Translations under genes and position numbers: made by a program
Shown here: positions 8,283 through 18,800 of the stretch, piece by piece
Numbering within the stretch: position 1 is the stretch's first letter
How the letters are laid out: the number at the start of each line of letters is the position of its first letter
The notes under the pieces: model-generated
Database searches by the model: none
What the model saw: only the letters and a program-made list of their open reading frames with translations
Told to the model about the DNA's origin: nothing
Origin: Competibacter_A sp037045535
GTDB taxonomy: Bacteria > Pseudomonadota > Gammaproteobacteria > Competibacterales > Competibacteraceae
Assembly: GCA_037045535.1 (NCBI GenBank)
Contig: JBAOHI010000077.1
Span: forward strand, 62,001-126,000
Direction of reading: 5' to 3'
DNA length: 64,000 bases

Positions 8283-10088
8283 TCAACAGCAGCGCGATTT
8301 CACGTCGACTTCTTCTGCGGGGAATGCCGGACCGGGAGACACGTCGGTGTTCAGGGCGCTGCGCAGGCATTGCGCGAGTGCGTTCAGGGTATAGGGCTTT
8401 TGCAGGAAGCCGGACAATCGCCTGCCCGCGAAGCGCGGTGCGATTTCACTCTCGGTGTAGCCGCTCGACATCACCACGCAAACCCGCGAATCGATCTGGC
8501 GCAGCTCGCGGAAGGTTTCTTCGCCGTCCAGATCGGGCATGGTCAGATCCAGTAGGACCAGCGCGATTTCAGCGTGGCGTTCCCGATAGATATCCAGAGC
8601 CTCACGACCGTCCATGGCGGTCAGCACCCCGAAACCGAGCCGCTCCAGCATCCGAATGCCCATGATCCGAACCGATTCCTCATCGTCCACCAGCAGGATC
8701 GTGCCGGCGCCCTTCCAATCGCCCGGTTTTACCCCTTGACTTCGGGTCGTCAGCATTCTTTCCTCCAGCACGGCGGGGAACAATACCTTGAACGCCGTGC
8801 CCCGGCCCTGTTCGCTGTAAACCCTGAGTGCCCCTTTGTGTGCGCGCACGATGCCCAGCACCGCCGACAGACCCAAGCCACGTCCCGTGAACTTGGTCGT
8901 GAAAAACGGCTCGAAAATCCGTCGCTGGGTTTCCTTGTCCATGCCGCAACCGGTATCCGATATTTCCAGCCACACGTAAGATCCTTCGGTCAGACTCTCG
9001 TCTAAAAACGCCTCGGACAGATATTCGCGCGAACACTCCATGATGCCGGTCGAAATCGTGATCGCACCGCCGTGCTCGTCGAGGGCCTCCGAGGCATTGA
9101 TCACCAGATTCATAATCACCTGGCGAATTTGGCTGGGATCGCCACGCAGGGACGGCAGTGAATCCCTCAGATTCAGGTTCAGGATCGCTTTTTTGCTGAT
9201 CGAAGCCTTGAGCAGCGAGATCATTTCTCCGATCAACTCCCGCAATCGGATGTTTTCGATCACGCATTGGCCTTTCCCTGAATAGGCCAGCATTTGCCGA
9301 CAAAGCTCGGCGGCGCGCAGCGAGGTTTCCTCGATCGACCGGAGGCTGTCACGAGCCGGGGTCACCGGTGGTAGTTCGTCCAGGGCCAGGCTGGCGTTGC
9401 CCAGAATGACCGTCAGCAGGTTATTGAAATCGTGGGCGATACCGCCGGCTAATACGCCCAGGCTTTCCAGCTTCTGGGTCTGTTGCATCTGGCGTTCCAA
9501 CTGGAGACGCTTTTCCTCCGCCCACTTGCGCTCGGTGATGTCGGTGACCGCCAGAAACAGTAGGGGCACGGTGTTCTTCTGCTGGCGTCCCAGGGAAGTG
9601 TCGATGATGGCGCCTTCCATGTGCGCGTAAAACGCTGGACCCTGCGCCCGCAAAATCAGCGCCTCCAAGCTTTTTCCGGCTGGATTGCTGAAAAACGCCC
9701 GGTAACGCGCCAGGAACACTCCGCGATCATCCCCCTCCATACACTCCGAGAACGGGCTGCCAATCAGTCGCTCCCGCTTGCTGCTCACCATCCGGCAAAA
9801 AGTTTCGTTGACCTCGTGAATCAGACCGACATCGTTCAGCACCAGATAGCCGATCGGTGCTTGATGAAACAGCAGAGAAAACTGGTTGCGAGACTGTTCC
9901 AGCTCGCCCATCACCCGGCGCAACTCTTCGTTTTGAATCTCCAACTCAATTTGATGCACATGGAGTTCGTGCAACAGCTTGCCGGTCTGCTCGTTCGAAA
10001 GCTTTGATATCTCTGAGCGACGTTGCGCCGCGCTGGCTTCGGCTTTCTCTCGAAGTGTTCTCGCTTCGTCCCGTTCATGCTCGGTCAT
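8283..10088 (-). CDS. PAS-domain hybrid histidine kinase with C-terminal receiver
   Basis: The 601 residues run as follows: an N-terminal coiled coil (1-70), a PAS domain (~70-190), HisKA with the phospho-acceptor in GGIAHDFNN (His ~219), a HATPase domain with DTGCGMD and GRGLGLSAV, and a receiver (~455-580) with VDDEE and phospho-Asp in LLDLTMP. There is no membrane segment or signal peptide, so sensing is cytoplasmic. It lies 38 bases downstream of the CheB-CheR-PAS gene on the same strand, and the two probably share a signalling pathway. The output is unknown because no DNA-binding regulator is adjacent. Confidence 0.93.
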   Translation of the reverse strand: MTEHERDEARTLREKAEASAAQRRSEISKLSNEQTGKLLHELHVHQIELEIQNEELRRVMGELEQSRNQFSLLFHQAPIGYLVLNDVGLIHEVNETFCRMVSSKRERLIGSPFSECMEGDDRGVFLARYRAFFSNPAGKSLEALILRAQGPAFYAHMEGAIIDTSLGRQQKNTVPLLFLAVTDITERKWAEEKRLQLERQMQQTQKLESLGVLAGGIAHDFNNLLTVILGNASLALDELPPVTPARDSLRSIEETSLRAAELCRQMLAYSGKGQCVIENIRLRELIGEMISLLKASISKKAILNLNLRDSLPSLRGDPSQIRQVIMNLVINASEALDEHGGAITISTGIMECSREYLSEAFLDESLTEGSYVWLEISDTGCGMDKETQRRIFEPFFTTKFTGRGLGLSAVLGIVRAHKGALRVYSEQGRGTAFKVLFPAVLEERMLTTRSQGVKPGDWKGAGTILLVDDEESVRIMGIRMLERLGFGVLTAMDGREALDIYRERHAEIALVLLDLTMPDLDGEETFRELRQIDSRVCVVMSSGYTESEIAPRFAGRRLSGFLQKPYTLNALAQCLRSALNTDVSPGPAFPAEEVDVKSRCC

Positions 10089-10126
10089 GTCTTAACCTGT
10101 GAAAGTCATTATTTGTTTAAACAAAT

Positions 10127-13072
10127 TCAGTCGTGCCGAAACCCGCGACGCAGATCAAAAGCGGTAAAGGTGGCTCCCTCGTCTGGACTTTCGGGATTCA
10201 ATGAGGAACCGTTGAGCAAAATCGGTAGGATCGTACCGTCCTTGCATTGCCAGCGCGTTTCCACCATACCCACCCCTTGAGTGTTGATTTGCTCGTACAG
10301 GTCTTTTCCCACCGACTCAAACTCCCCCTGGGAGGAGTACAGAAAGCGTGTATTTTGGCCGATCAATTCCTCACGCGCATAGCCTAGCATCTCACATAGA
10401 TGATCGTTGACTTCCAGAAGCACCCGACTGGCAACCCGCCCGATCCCAACCGGCACAGCGCGATACAGGCTGGAAAGTCGGGTTTCCCGGTCGGACAACG
10501 CCTCTCGAGTGGTCTTAAGCAGGCCGATGTCGGTGAAGGTCAAGACCACGCCGGATACGGTTTCGGTGCCGACGTGGTAGGGGAGGATCCGCATCAGGAA
10601 CCAACCGCCATCCTGGGCACGGACTTCGCGTTCCAACTCTGGAGCGCCATTAGCGACCATGCGAACCCACTCGTAAAGATCCACGCCAGCCAGCATGTGA
10701 ATCAGATGGCTCACGGGACGGCCGACGTCGCCGTCCAGGATCTTGAAAATACGTTTGATCTCCGGAGTGAACCGGCGGATATTCATATTTTCGTCCAGAA
10801 AAAGCGTTGCGATCCGAGTGCTGGTGATCAGGTTGTCTAGGTCGTTGTTTAGCTCGATCAACTCGATGATTTTGCGTTGGTGCTCGGCGTTAACAGTGTG
10901 CAGTTCCTCATTGACCGATTGCAGTTCCTCATTGACCGATTGCAGTTCCTCATTGGCGCTTTGCAGTTCCTCATTGGCGCTTTGCAGCTCCTCGTTGGTA
11001 CTTTGCAGCTCCTCGTTCGAAGTCTCCAATTCCTCGATGGTGGCTTGCAGGTTTTCCCGCGAAAACTGGAGTTCCTGCTCTAGATCGTGAATCCGCTGCT
11101 CCATCCCTTGTCTTGCGTCGTAAAGCTGGGCTCCAGCCAAGGCCGGCTCCGGCGGCTGGGTATCGGCTTGCTCAATCAAGACCAAGGCCAAGGGTTCTCG
11201 GCCTTTCTTACCCGGTAACGGCCGGATACGGACTTGCACGGTCCGCGATTCGTCGCGCCATTTCACCCGGATACCGGCGTATTTCAGCTCTTCGCCGGTC
11301 CTGAATACTCGTTGCAAGCCGGTGGTCAGCGGGCTGGCCAAATCCGGCGCCGCGATCTTAGTGACGTCGTTCAAGATTTTTCCCGACCGCAACCGGAAAT
11401 AGCCGTCCGGGTCCCCCAAAAAGTGCAGTGCTTCCATCTGCTCGTTCACCACCACGCCCAGCGGTACATAGTCCTTGGCCAACGCTTGCAGCAGGCGCTC
11501 GAATAAACGCTCTTCCTGATAGCCGCGCGGCGAAGAGGAACCGCTGGACATGGGGAGTCGACCGGACCGGGACCACGGGTCGGAGAGTGGTGAGAATCCC
11601 AAGCCATTACCGGTGGAATGGCGCTTGCCCCGTGAAACGTAAATCTTGAATTTTTGATGCGCCGTTTCGAACAGATCGGCCAGATCGCCGGTGGTCTCGC
11701 TGCTGCCCAGCAGTAGGATGCCTTGGGGGTTCAGCGAAAAATTGATCATCTCCAATGCCTTGTGCTGCAATATCGGTTGCAGGTAGATCAGCAGATTGCG
11801 ACAACTGACCAGCTCGATCTTGGTGAAGGGTGGATCCTTAATCAAGTTATGCTGGGCAAAAACCACCATTTCGCGGAGCGCGCGATCCACCTGATAGTGA
11901 TGATCTTCCCGGCGATGGAAGTACTTGGTCAGATAGCCAGGCGGCAAATCGGCGACGATGCTTTCGGGATAAACGCCCCCGCTGGCGCGCAGGATGGCAT
12001 CGCGATCCAGATCAGTGGCGAAAATCTTAACCTCGATCCGTTTCCCCAGGCGCTCCAACACTTCATGGCTCAGTATGGCCAAGGTGTACGCCTCCTCACC
12101 GGTGGAGCATCCGGCCGCCCAAAACCGGACTTCCCGACCCTCCGCATGCTCGAACAAGCGCGGCAAGTAGTGGGTCTCCAGTTCGTCGAACACCTCGCGG
12201 TCACGGAAAAAACTGGTGACACCGATCAGCAGATCCCGATAGAGCGCCGTCACCTCACCGGCGTAGCTCTCCATAAACTTCACGTAATCACGCAGATCGT
12301 GAATCTGATTCATGACCATGCGCCGTTCGATGCGCCGGATCACGGTGCTGGGCTTGTAGTGCGTGAAATCGACCCGCATGCGCTCGCGTAGTAGCGCAAA
12401 AACACGGGTCAACCCATCCTCGTCAGAGAGTAATGGTTGGGGCCGATTCGGTTTGGGCGGACAGGACTGGTGAATGAAGAGCAGCAACCGTTGCGGCATT
12501 TCGTCGGGTGGCAGGATGAAGTCGGCCAGTCCCGTGGAAATGGCCGCTCGCGGCATCCCATCGAACCGAGCCGATTCCTCGCTCTGCACCATCACGATTC
12601 CGCCTGCCTCCTTGATTGCCCGGATACCGCGCACGCCGTCGCTGCCGGTGCCCGATAGGATGATGCCGATAGCCTTTTCGGCCTGATCGTCGGCTAACGA
12701 GCGCAGAAAAACGTCGATGGGGAGATTGAGGCCGCGGGTATGATCCGATTCGCTGAGTAGGAGCTTGCCGTGAAAAATCGACAAATTTTTCTTAGGCGGA
12801 ATGAGATAGACGGAATTGGCTTCGACCCGCATGCCTTCTTCAGCGCGCCGGACGGGCATGGCGGTCCGCTTGGAAAGCAACTCGACCATCATGCTTTTAT
12901 AATCGGGGGAAAGATGCTGAATGACGATGAACGCCATGTCGCTGTCGGTGGTCACCTGCGAGAAAAACGACTCCAGCGCCTCCAACCCGCCGGCCGAGGC
13001 GCCAACCCCAACATAACGAATCGGGCTGGAACTATCGGCCTCTTGCCGGTGATCGCAGTCGTAATCTTGCAT
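10127..13072 (-). CDS. CheB-CheR-PAS fusion protein
   Basis: The 981-residue protein starts with a CheB methylesterase domain whose catalytic triad is visible: Ser26 in GASAGG, His53 in IQHLSP, Asp145 in GTGSDG. A CheR methyltransferase domain (~215-475) follows, with FFRD and the SAM-binding FWAAGCSTGEEAYT. Then come a linker, a coiled coil of ELQS.NE heptads (~655-745) and two PAS domains. There is no CheB receiver and no kinase; the kinase is the next gene. Such stand-alone fusions are common outside chemotaxis operons, and no chemoreceptor or CheA/CheW gene lies nearby, so a role in flagellar taxis should not be assumed. Confidence 0.93.
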   Translation of the reverse strand: MQDYDCDHRQEADSSSPIRYVGVGASAGGLEALESFFSQVTTDSDMAFIVIQHLSPDYKSMMVELLSKRTAMPVRRAEEGMRVEANSVYLIPPKKNLSIFHGKLLLSESDHTRGLNLPIDVFLRSLADDQAEKAIGIILSGTGSDGVRGIRAIKEAGGIVMVQSEESARFDGMPRAAISTGLADFILPPDEMPQRLLLFIHQSCPPKPNRPQPLLSDEDGLTRVFALLRERMRVDFTHYKPSTVIRRIERRMVMNQIHDLRDYVKFMESYAGEVTALYRDLLIGVTSFFRDREVFDELETHYLPRLFEHAEGREVRFWAAGCSTGEEAYTLAILSHEVLERLGKRIEVKIFATDLDRDAILRASGGVYPESIVADLPPGYLTKYFHRREDHHYQVDRALREMVVFAQHNLIKDPPFTKIELVSCRNLLIYLQPILQHKALEMINFSLNPQGILLLGSSETTGDLADLFETAHQKFKIYVSRGKRHSTGNGLGFSPLSDPWSRSGRLPMSSGSSSPRGYQEERLFERLLQALAKDYVPLGVVVNEQMEALHFLGDPDGYFRLRSGKILNDVTKIAAPDLASPLTTGLQRVFRTGEELKYAGIRVKWRDESRTVQVRIRPLPGKKGREPLALVLIEQADTQPPEPALAGAQLYDARQGMEQRIHDLEQELQFSRENLQATIEELETSNEELQSTNEELQSANEELQSANEELQSVNEELQSVNEELHTVNAEHQRKIIELIELNNDLDNLITSTRIATLFLDENMNIRRFTPEIKRIFKILDGDVGRPVSHLIHMLAGVDLYEWVRMVANGAPELEREVRAQDGGWFLMRILPYHVGTETVSGVVLTFTDIGLLKTTREALSDRETRLSSLYRAVPVGIGRVASRVLLEVNDHLCEMLGYAREELIGQNTRFLYSSQGEFESVGKDLYEQINTQGVGMVETRWQCKDGTILPILLNGSSLNPESPDEGATFTAFDLRRGFRHD
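10901..11026. repeat. Six tandem 21-base units inside the CheB-CheR coiled coil
   Basis: Six consecutive 21-base units beginning CAGTTCCTC or CAGCTCCTC encode the heptads ELQSxNE on the minus strand. Units 1 and 2 are identical and units 3 and 4 are identical, which points to recent slippage duplication. Being a multiple of seven codons, the repeat keeps the coiled-coil register when copy number changes. Confidence 0.95.
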
Positions 13073-13412
13073 GAGGAGAGCTCTAAACGGATGAGGCCAA
13101 CGGAGACTGGGAAACCACGGTTATCACGTAAAGGGATCATTCCGGTGTGGTAGCCGACATGATCGGTATAAGTATGACATGCATCTTTCTGAAATAGCAT
13201 GGACGCCTGCCTAACATCGATCTGATCCTGGCGCCGAGTCGTTCGAGGTGTCCAAATGGCCAGGGAAACGGGCTTATCGGTGTCAAACGTCCGCGCGCGG
13301 TCGGTGATTCCAAGGAAGGGTGGGCAGGCGATGCCGGTGAAAACGATACGGCGCGCTTGCTCGAATAAGCTCGAATAAGGAGGGATGAAGCGTGTGGGGG
13401 ATTCGTGTCCGT
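13073..13412. other. Intergenic region without a recognised gene
   Basis: About 340 bases separate the start of the CheB-CheR gene from the end of the next minus-strand gene. It should hold the promoter of the signalling pair. A short direct repeat (GCTCGAATAA twice) lies at about 13359-13378. I see no gene, RNA or clear terminator. Confidence 0.5.
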
Positions 13413-13868
13413 TCAGTCAGACACGGAAGCCGCGCGCCCCAACTGCTGGCGCATCCGACCGACTTTCAACCGATTCTTATACGCGCCTAGTAGTTTTAGG
13501 GAGCTTTCGACGTATTCCCGCGAGGAAATCTCGGCCATGGCGTAGCGGCGCAACAGTTCTAGCCATCGGGTATGGACCGCGCACGGTGCCATCTGCTTGC
13601 CGTTAGCCAGCGGACAATCAGGGCAGCGAGAATAGCTCAAGGCTCCGACGACCACTTGTTTTTGCCACTGCTGGCGGTATTCACGAGCGTAAGCCTCGAT
13701 CCACTCTAGCGCCCGCGTGTCTCGCTCTTCAGCGGGAAATTGTTCGACATGCTGCTCGATAGCGGCGATTTGCTTCAACAGGAAATCGGCGTCGGACAAA
13801 TTTAGATTCTTGGCATCCCCTACAAAACGAGTGATAAGCGCCAAAATCGGATCATCTACGATATACAT
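13413..13868 (-). CDS. Hypothetical protein with a Cys/His cluster
   Basis: This 151-residue, soluble, helical protein is not one I recognise. The only conspicuous feature is a cluster CPDCPLANGKQMAPCAVH near residue 83, with three Cys and one His spaced like a metal or Fe-S ligand set. The flanking region is rich in Glu, Gln and Arg. There is no signal peptide. It stands alone between the signalling pair and bluB, with its own upstream region. Metal binding is an inference from spacing. Confidence 0.6.
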   Translation of the reverse strand: MYIVDDPILALITRFVGDAKNLNLSDADFLLKQIAAIEQHVEQFPAEERDTRALEWIEAYAREYRQQWQKQVVVGALSYSRCPDCPLANGKQMAPCAVHTRWLELLRRYAMAEISSREYVESSLKLLGAYKNRLKVGRMRQQLGRAASVSD

Positions 13869-14023
13869 ATTGATATTATGGTTACTAGCCAGTCAGTTAT
13901 GATTATAGCAAACTGATTGTGCAATGCACCAAATATCATTTAAAACATCGATACACCGATTACGACCCACTGCCAGCCCCTATCCTCAGGCAGCGCCTCC
14001 CGCGCCGGGGATGCCCCTAACGA

Positions 14024-14794
14024 TCACCCTGCGGCGGTTGGAAAACCTTTCAGTGCAGCTGCATCTCGTTGATCCCGCTGCAACTGATCGCGCAAGCTAG
14101 CGGTGGCATCGTCGCCGGTTTCGCCCCATTGGTCCAGGAATACCAACTGTTCCAACGGCAAGCGTTCGCGCCAGCCAGCCGCTTCCAAATCCGGACAATC
14201 ACGGAAGTGGCTAACATACCCTAGGCATAGATAGGCGACGGGAATGATCCGAAGTGGTAGCCCGAGGATTTTCCGCAGTGCCGCCTTGCGGAAGATACTG
14301 ACCCAACCGACACCGACCCCTTCAGCGCGGGCAGCTAACCAGAGATTTTGTACGGCGCAAACAGTGCTGTACAAATCCATCGCTTTGCTATGCGTGCGGC
14401 CTAGCACCACGGGGCCGGCCCGATCTCGATCACAAGTCACGCAGAGATTGAGCGGCGCGTCGAGGATGCCTTCGAGCTTCAAGCGCTGGTAACGATCCCG
14501 CCGCTCGTCCTCGAACAGCAAGGCCGCTTCGGCGTTAGCGTGCAAGAAAGCATCGTACACCCGGCGCTTCACCGCCAAATCGCGCACCAGCACAAAGCTC
14601 CAGGGCTGCATGAAGCCCACCGACGGCGCGAAATGGGCGGCGGTGAGCAGGCGAGACAGCACGGCGTCCGGAATCGGGTCGGACATGAACTGACCGCGTA
14701 CATCGCGGCGGGAAAAGATGGTCTGGTAAACGGCGGCGCGAATCGTGGTCGCGTGATCGGAATCGGCTTGCGAGCCGGGCAATTCGATCTTCAT
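14024..14794 (-). CDS. bluB: 5,6-dimethylbenzimidazole synthase BluB
   Basis: The 256-residue flavoenzyme belongs to the nitroreductase-like BluB family, which breaks down reduced FMN with oxygen to give dimethylbenzimidazole, the lower ligand of vitamin B12. Family features visible are FSRRDVRGQF near the start, AAHFAPSVGFMQPW (flavin binding), a Thr-Cys-Asp segment and GVGWVSIF. Length is slightly above the usual because of a C-terminal tail. A cobalamin riboswitch lies just upstream (14850-15005), which independently supports the assignment. The start ATG follows AGGGGAC. No other cob genes are in the window. Confidence 0.93.
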   Translation of the reverse strand: MKIELPGSQADSDHATTIRAAVYQTIFSRRDVRGQFMSDPIPDAVLSRLLTAAHFAPSVGFMQPWSFVLVRDLAVKRRVYDAFLHANAEAALLFEDERRDRYQRLKLEGILDAPLNLCVTCDRDRAGPVVLGRTHSKAMDLYSTVCAVQNLWLAARAEGVGVGWVSIFRKAALRKILGLPLRIIPVAYLCLGYVSHFRDCPDLEAAGWRERLPLEQLVFLDQWGETGDDATASLRDQLQRDQRDAAALKGFPTAAG

Positions 14795-14849
14795 GGTGTC
14801 CCCTGGATGAAGAATCGCCGACGGCCTGGCCTTGCCGCCGAAGGATAAC

Positions 14850-15005
14850 CTTCCAGGCCGGTCTTCTGACTCGGGTTCGACCCGCCGTGGCGCCTTCCCA
14901 ACCGAAGTCAGTGGCGTGTTGCCAGGGCGGTCCCCCTCACAGCGTTGGGCACGTCGCGGATTCGCACCGCGTTCCCGATTCTTCCCGCGTGGGACACCTG
15001 GATGG
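14850..15005 (-). promoter_or_regulatory. Cobalamin (adenosylcobalamin) riboswitch upstream of bluB
   Basis: Read on the minus strand, the leader contains the conserved pieces in order: GGGAA, CGGTGCGAATCCG, GCTGTGAGGGGGA (B12 box), GCCACTG, TTGGGAAGG and a closing GAGTCAGAAGACCGGCCTGG. This is the standard cobalamin riboswitch core. It ends about 55 bases before the bluB start. B12 would be expected to repress bluB; whether the platform acts on transcription or translation was not resolved. Confidence 0.93.
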
Positions 15006-15146
15006 AATTGATCGACTCCGGCGAACCGGAGCCGGTGGATTGTATAACGCTAAATCGTGATTGGGTACAAACGCAGGCTACTCCAAATCCATTCCAGTGA
15101 TAAACCGCCAAGATTCAGTGACATCAACGATGATCCACAACCAACA

Positions 15147-15287
15147 TCAACGTCTGCTGCGCTGCGCGGCAGCCCGTTCGTGCGGTTTGTCGCGCCCGAC
15201 CTTCGGCTGCACCAAGGGGCCGTACTCGTCCCCATGCACCGCGAACACATTCTTGGCAAGATCGATCCCAACGTACACAATCGCCAT
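15147..15287 (-). pseudogene. IS110-family transposase N-terminal remnant
   Basis: The frame starting at ATG 15287 begins MAIVYVGIDLAKNVFAVHGD, the N-terminus of the RuvC-like DEDD domain of IS110-family transposases, including the first catalytic Asp (GIDLAKN). It stops after about 46 residues against the several hundred of a complete enzyme, and nothing resembling the rest follows. It is a decayed insertion sequence lying between the bluB riboswitch and the His-rich peptide gene. Confidence 0.75.
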
Positions 15288-15372
15288 GAATTCCCCCTCC
15301 CGAGTCCGCTGAGCGGCGGAGTCCAAGATCGACGGGATTTTACAGTTTCGTATCATGACAACGAGGTACACG

Positions 15373-15630
15373 ATGAAGGTAGCCACTTCCCGACTGGCCG
15401 TTCTAGGGACGGTTTTATGCCTCGCGGGTTTCTTACTCGCAAGCGCCCCCGCTTCAGCCGCCGTCCGTTATGTCCGCCACTGTTATTGGTCTCACGGCCA
15501 TCGCCACTGCCATTACCACCGCCATTACCACCGCCATTACCACCGTAGCCATTATCGCCATTATCACAATAATCCGTACTGCTACTATCATCGCTGTTAC
15601 TACTATCCCCACGGCTGGAATAACCGATAG
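15373..15630 (+). CDS. Small exported His/Tyr-rich protein
   Basis: I place the start at ATG 15373 because GAGG lies six bases upstream; an ATG at 15355 is also in frame. The 85-residue product has a signal peptide (LAVLGTVLCLAGFLLASAPASA) and a mature part of about 50 residues built almost entirely of His, Tyr, Arg and Cys, with repeats of HYHR. Such His-rich exported peptides can bind metals (Ni, Zn, Cu), and metal chaperoning is the only functional guess. The repeats are of three to six codons (CAT-TAC-CAC-CGC). No partner gene is obvious. Confidence 0.65.
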   Translation: MKVATSRLAVLGTVLCLAGFLLASAPASAAVRYVRHCYWSHGHRHCHYHRHYHRHYHRSHYRHYHNNPYCYYHRCYYYPHGWNNR

Positions 15631-15891
15631 CAGTTGGCGGGCCAAAAGGGTTAGTACACGGGCGGAGTTCGACAAAGGCTACTTGGCGCTAGGAATGCCG
15701 CCGCGTCGGCGGGAAATCCCGCCATCAGATGCGCTGTGCCAACTGGCGGTCTAAAGCCGAAACCCGGTGGGCGGCTGAGGAGCAATCTCCGCCCGCGCGG
15801 CTCGAGCAAAGCACCGCCCTGCTAGCGGCGACTGGTTCTTCACGTCAGCAAAGGAGTTAGGCGGCAGGGTAGATTTGTCCGCGAGCAAGCT

Positions 15892-18800
15892 TCAATCCGT
15901 TGCCGCTGTCCCCGCAATAGACCTACTTCGCCCACGCGATTCCTCGACAAACGAAAAAGCCTGCTCGTTAGAGACCCGGGTGGTAATGGGTCGGGTTTGC
16001 AGAATACTAAGCTTGCCGTCGGCGATACCGAATTCGATATCTTGCGACGAAGCGTAATACTCTTCCAGAGCCATGGCCACTTTGATCTTGATGTCTTCCT
16101 TGTTCAAACAGGGAACATCGCGCAGATCACTGTCAACGGGCTCTATCGATGTTCCTTTACCCGATGGATGCGGGGCCACCTTGAACGTTTTCTTTCCGAT
16201 ATGCATATCGATGATCGAACCGTCAAATTTGCTCACATAGTATCGGTCCACGTCCACCAAGCCCGAAACAACCCCCTCCCCTAGTCCGTAGCCGGCTTCG
16301 ATGACGATGATATCCCGGCCACTGACGGGGTCGGTGGTGAACATTACCCCGGAGACCTGAGAATCAAACATCTTCTGCACGACAACCGCCGGTTTAATGG
16401 ATCCTTGCCGAATGATCCGGCTGCTTCGATACAGCAGACCTCTGATCAGCCAAAACGACATCCACACCGCTTTAATCCGCTCCAACAACTCGGCGGTGGT
16501 GACGTATAAATAGGTTTCCGCCGCCCCAGCGAAAGTAGCCTCTTCGGTATCTTCTTGAAGGCCGGAAGACCGCACGCTCAAACAAGTATCATTCAAGCCG
16601 CAAGCATCGACCGCTGCCATGATTTCCCGCCCCACGCACGTCGTGGTATCCAGGCTGCCCTGAAGGATTAAACTGCGAATTTGCTCCGACAATTCCACGA
16701 TCTGCTGGCGTTGGCCTTCATCCAGAATCGGTTTGGCCACGAGGATGGCGTCGATGGCCGCCGAAATCTGATTGTGGGTGTCCCGTAAATTGTTTTCTTC
16801 GAGGAACCGCTGGAAAGCGAAGGTCGTCACCATAAGTGCTTGCGGGATTTGGGCGCCATGTTGCCTGACAATGTGAGCGATTTCCCCGAGGTTGGCGCCT
16901 TTTCCGCCCACCAGACTGACCGCATCAGCGTCAACTTCATCGAGAGGAATAAGGATTCTGCGGGATTCAGTAATTTTTTCTCTTTTTATCTTCGCCAGTT
17001 CGCGAGCCTTGATCTGCAAATGTGCCGTCATCGCTCTTGCCAAAAGACCATCCTCTCGCATCCGATCCAGAACCCCGAGCAAAGTAAGTTCTATCTCTCG
17101 CTTCATTCGACGATGGGCCTCTTCCAGTTGGCCTGCTGGATCTTTGATATCACCCAGGTCGGGCACACCGCCATAATCGCTCAGCAAGTCAATTTTTTGG
17201 ATCGCAAATGGATATTTTTCTTTCAAGAATTGCACATGAAATTGTTCCATTGCCAAGACAATATCGGCTTCACGGATATCTGATTCCTCGATTTTTTTGC
17301 TACGATGTGTTTCAGCATATACTCCATTTTCCGCTAAAAGAAGAGCTTGACCTATTTTGGAAATAGGACTGTGATCGGTCGCGGCGATACCGCGTGACAC
17401 CACCTCAACCCCTTCTATTTTTTTATCACTGAGCATTTTTTTAAATAAGAACTCCGCCATGGGACTACGATCAATATTGGCGGTACAGACAAACAAGACT
17501 TTAGGGCCGCTAATATCATTTTTCATATAACCCAGCCGGCGCAAAGTCTGGCGTATGAGCGGCAGATGTTCTTCCGTCAAATTTCTGCTCGATAAGGTTT
17601 CCACATCGTGCAGGACAGATGCTTTGAGCAAAGCCAGTCGAGGATGGCGGCGTAGTTGATCGATGCGCTGTTCGAGTGACCGCCGTTGCTCGTTCGATAA
17701 ACTCAAACTGTCCATCAGCATCATGGCTTGCGCCCACTGGCGCTCGATCATCACGATAATGCTCACCGCTCTCCACAATACCCTGACTCTAGATAAATTA
17801 TTTTCTACTTCCGAAAGCAATCCTTCCAATTCCCTGAAGATATGCTCCAGCAGTCGCTTCATGATCACATTGATACTGGCGATACTTTTTACCGGTAACT
17901 TGCTCCGAGTGCCATTGGTACCCACTCCAGAACAGGCATGTTGCAGGATCTGGATAAACTGCTTGCGGACGGTGGAGTGAATTCGCTTATTCCATAGCGA
18001 CTCAGCCAGTACCAAACCCAGGATATCGGTGATCATCTGTTCTCGGCGGTCTAGGATATCGATACCGGAAGCAAGGGTTTCCAGCCAGGATTCAAGATCG
18101 GCAAAGGTATTTGCGCCCGCCACGATACCCTGAATCAAGTCATGCGCTCGTTGGCAGTAATCGCCACTCATGGAAATAATCGACACCATGCCCTGTGTTG
18201 CCCAAACCAAAACCAGGTCGCCCTCGCGCACTTCGACTGTTTCCGAGACCATCGAGTCACTGACCCAAAACCCTTCTGCCGATTTGATCATCTGACCAGG
18301 ATGCCGCTCTTCCAAGCGAACCACGGTTTCCTTCGGTGATTGCAGCCATTCAGCATGAGGAATGATCAGGGCGGGGATGGCAAATTCCCGAGTTGTGACA
18401 CCGGCATGGCTCAATAGTCCTCCACTGGTCACCAAGACTGCTTCAGCGGTTCGGATCGCTTCGATATCTTCAGGTGTTGTGAACGGAACTAACAAAATGC
18501 GTCCGGTACGGGTTTCAGGATCAAAACAATAATTACGGTCGAAGGTGATGCGCCCGATGCGAATAGAGCTATCTCCGACCGAAGCCGACAGCCCCCTGAT
18601 GGAAGTGCCAATAATTTGGGTCTGCTGGCGCGGCTGTCCAATCAACATCCGATGGGAAATGACCTTTTGAAATCCTGAAATATGTATTTTCGTGGGTATA
18701 GCAAAGCCCGCTTTGCGCAGAATTTTCTTGATTTTAGCGAGAGAAAGCCAATGCCTATCTCCTCGTGCTGCTATGTGTTGGCTGAACGCATACAAAATTG

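Noticed and set aside
15470..15580. CRISPR-like array
   Set aside because: The short repeated CATTACCACCGC units are adjacent, without spacers, and encode the His/Tyr-rich peptide in frame.
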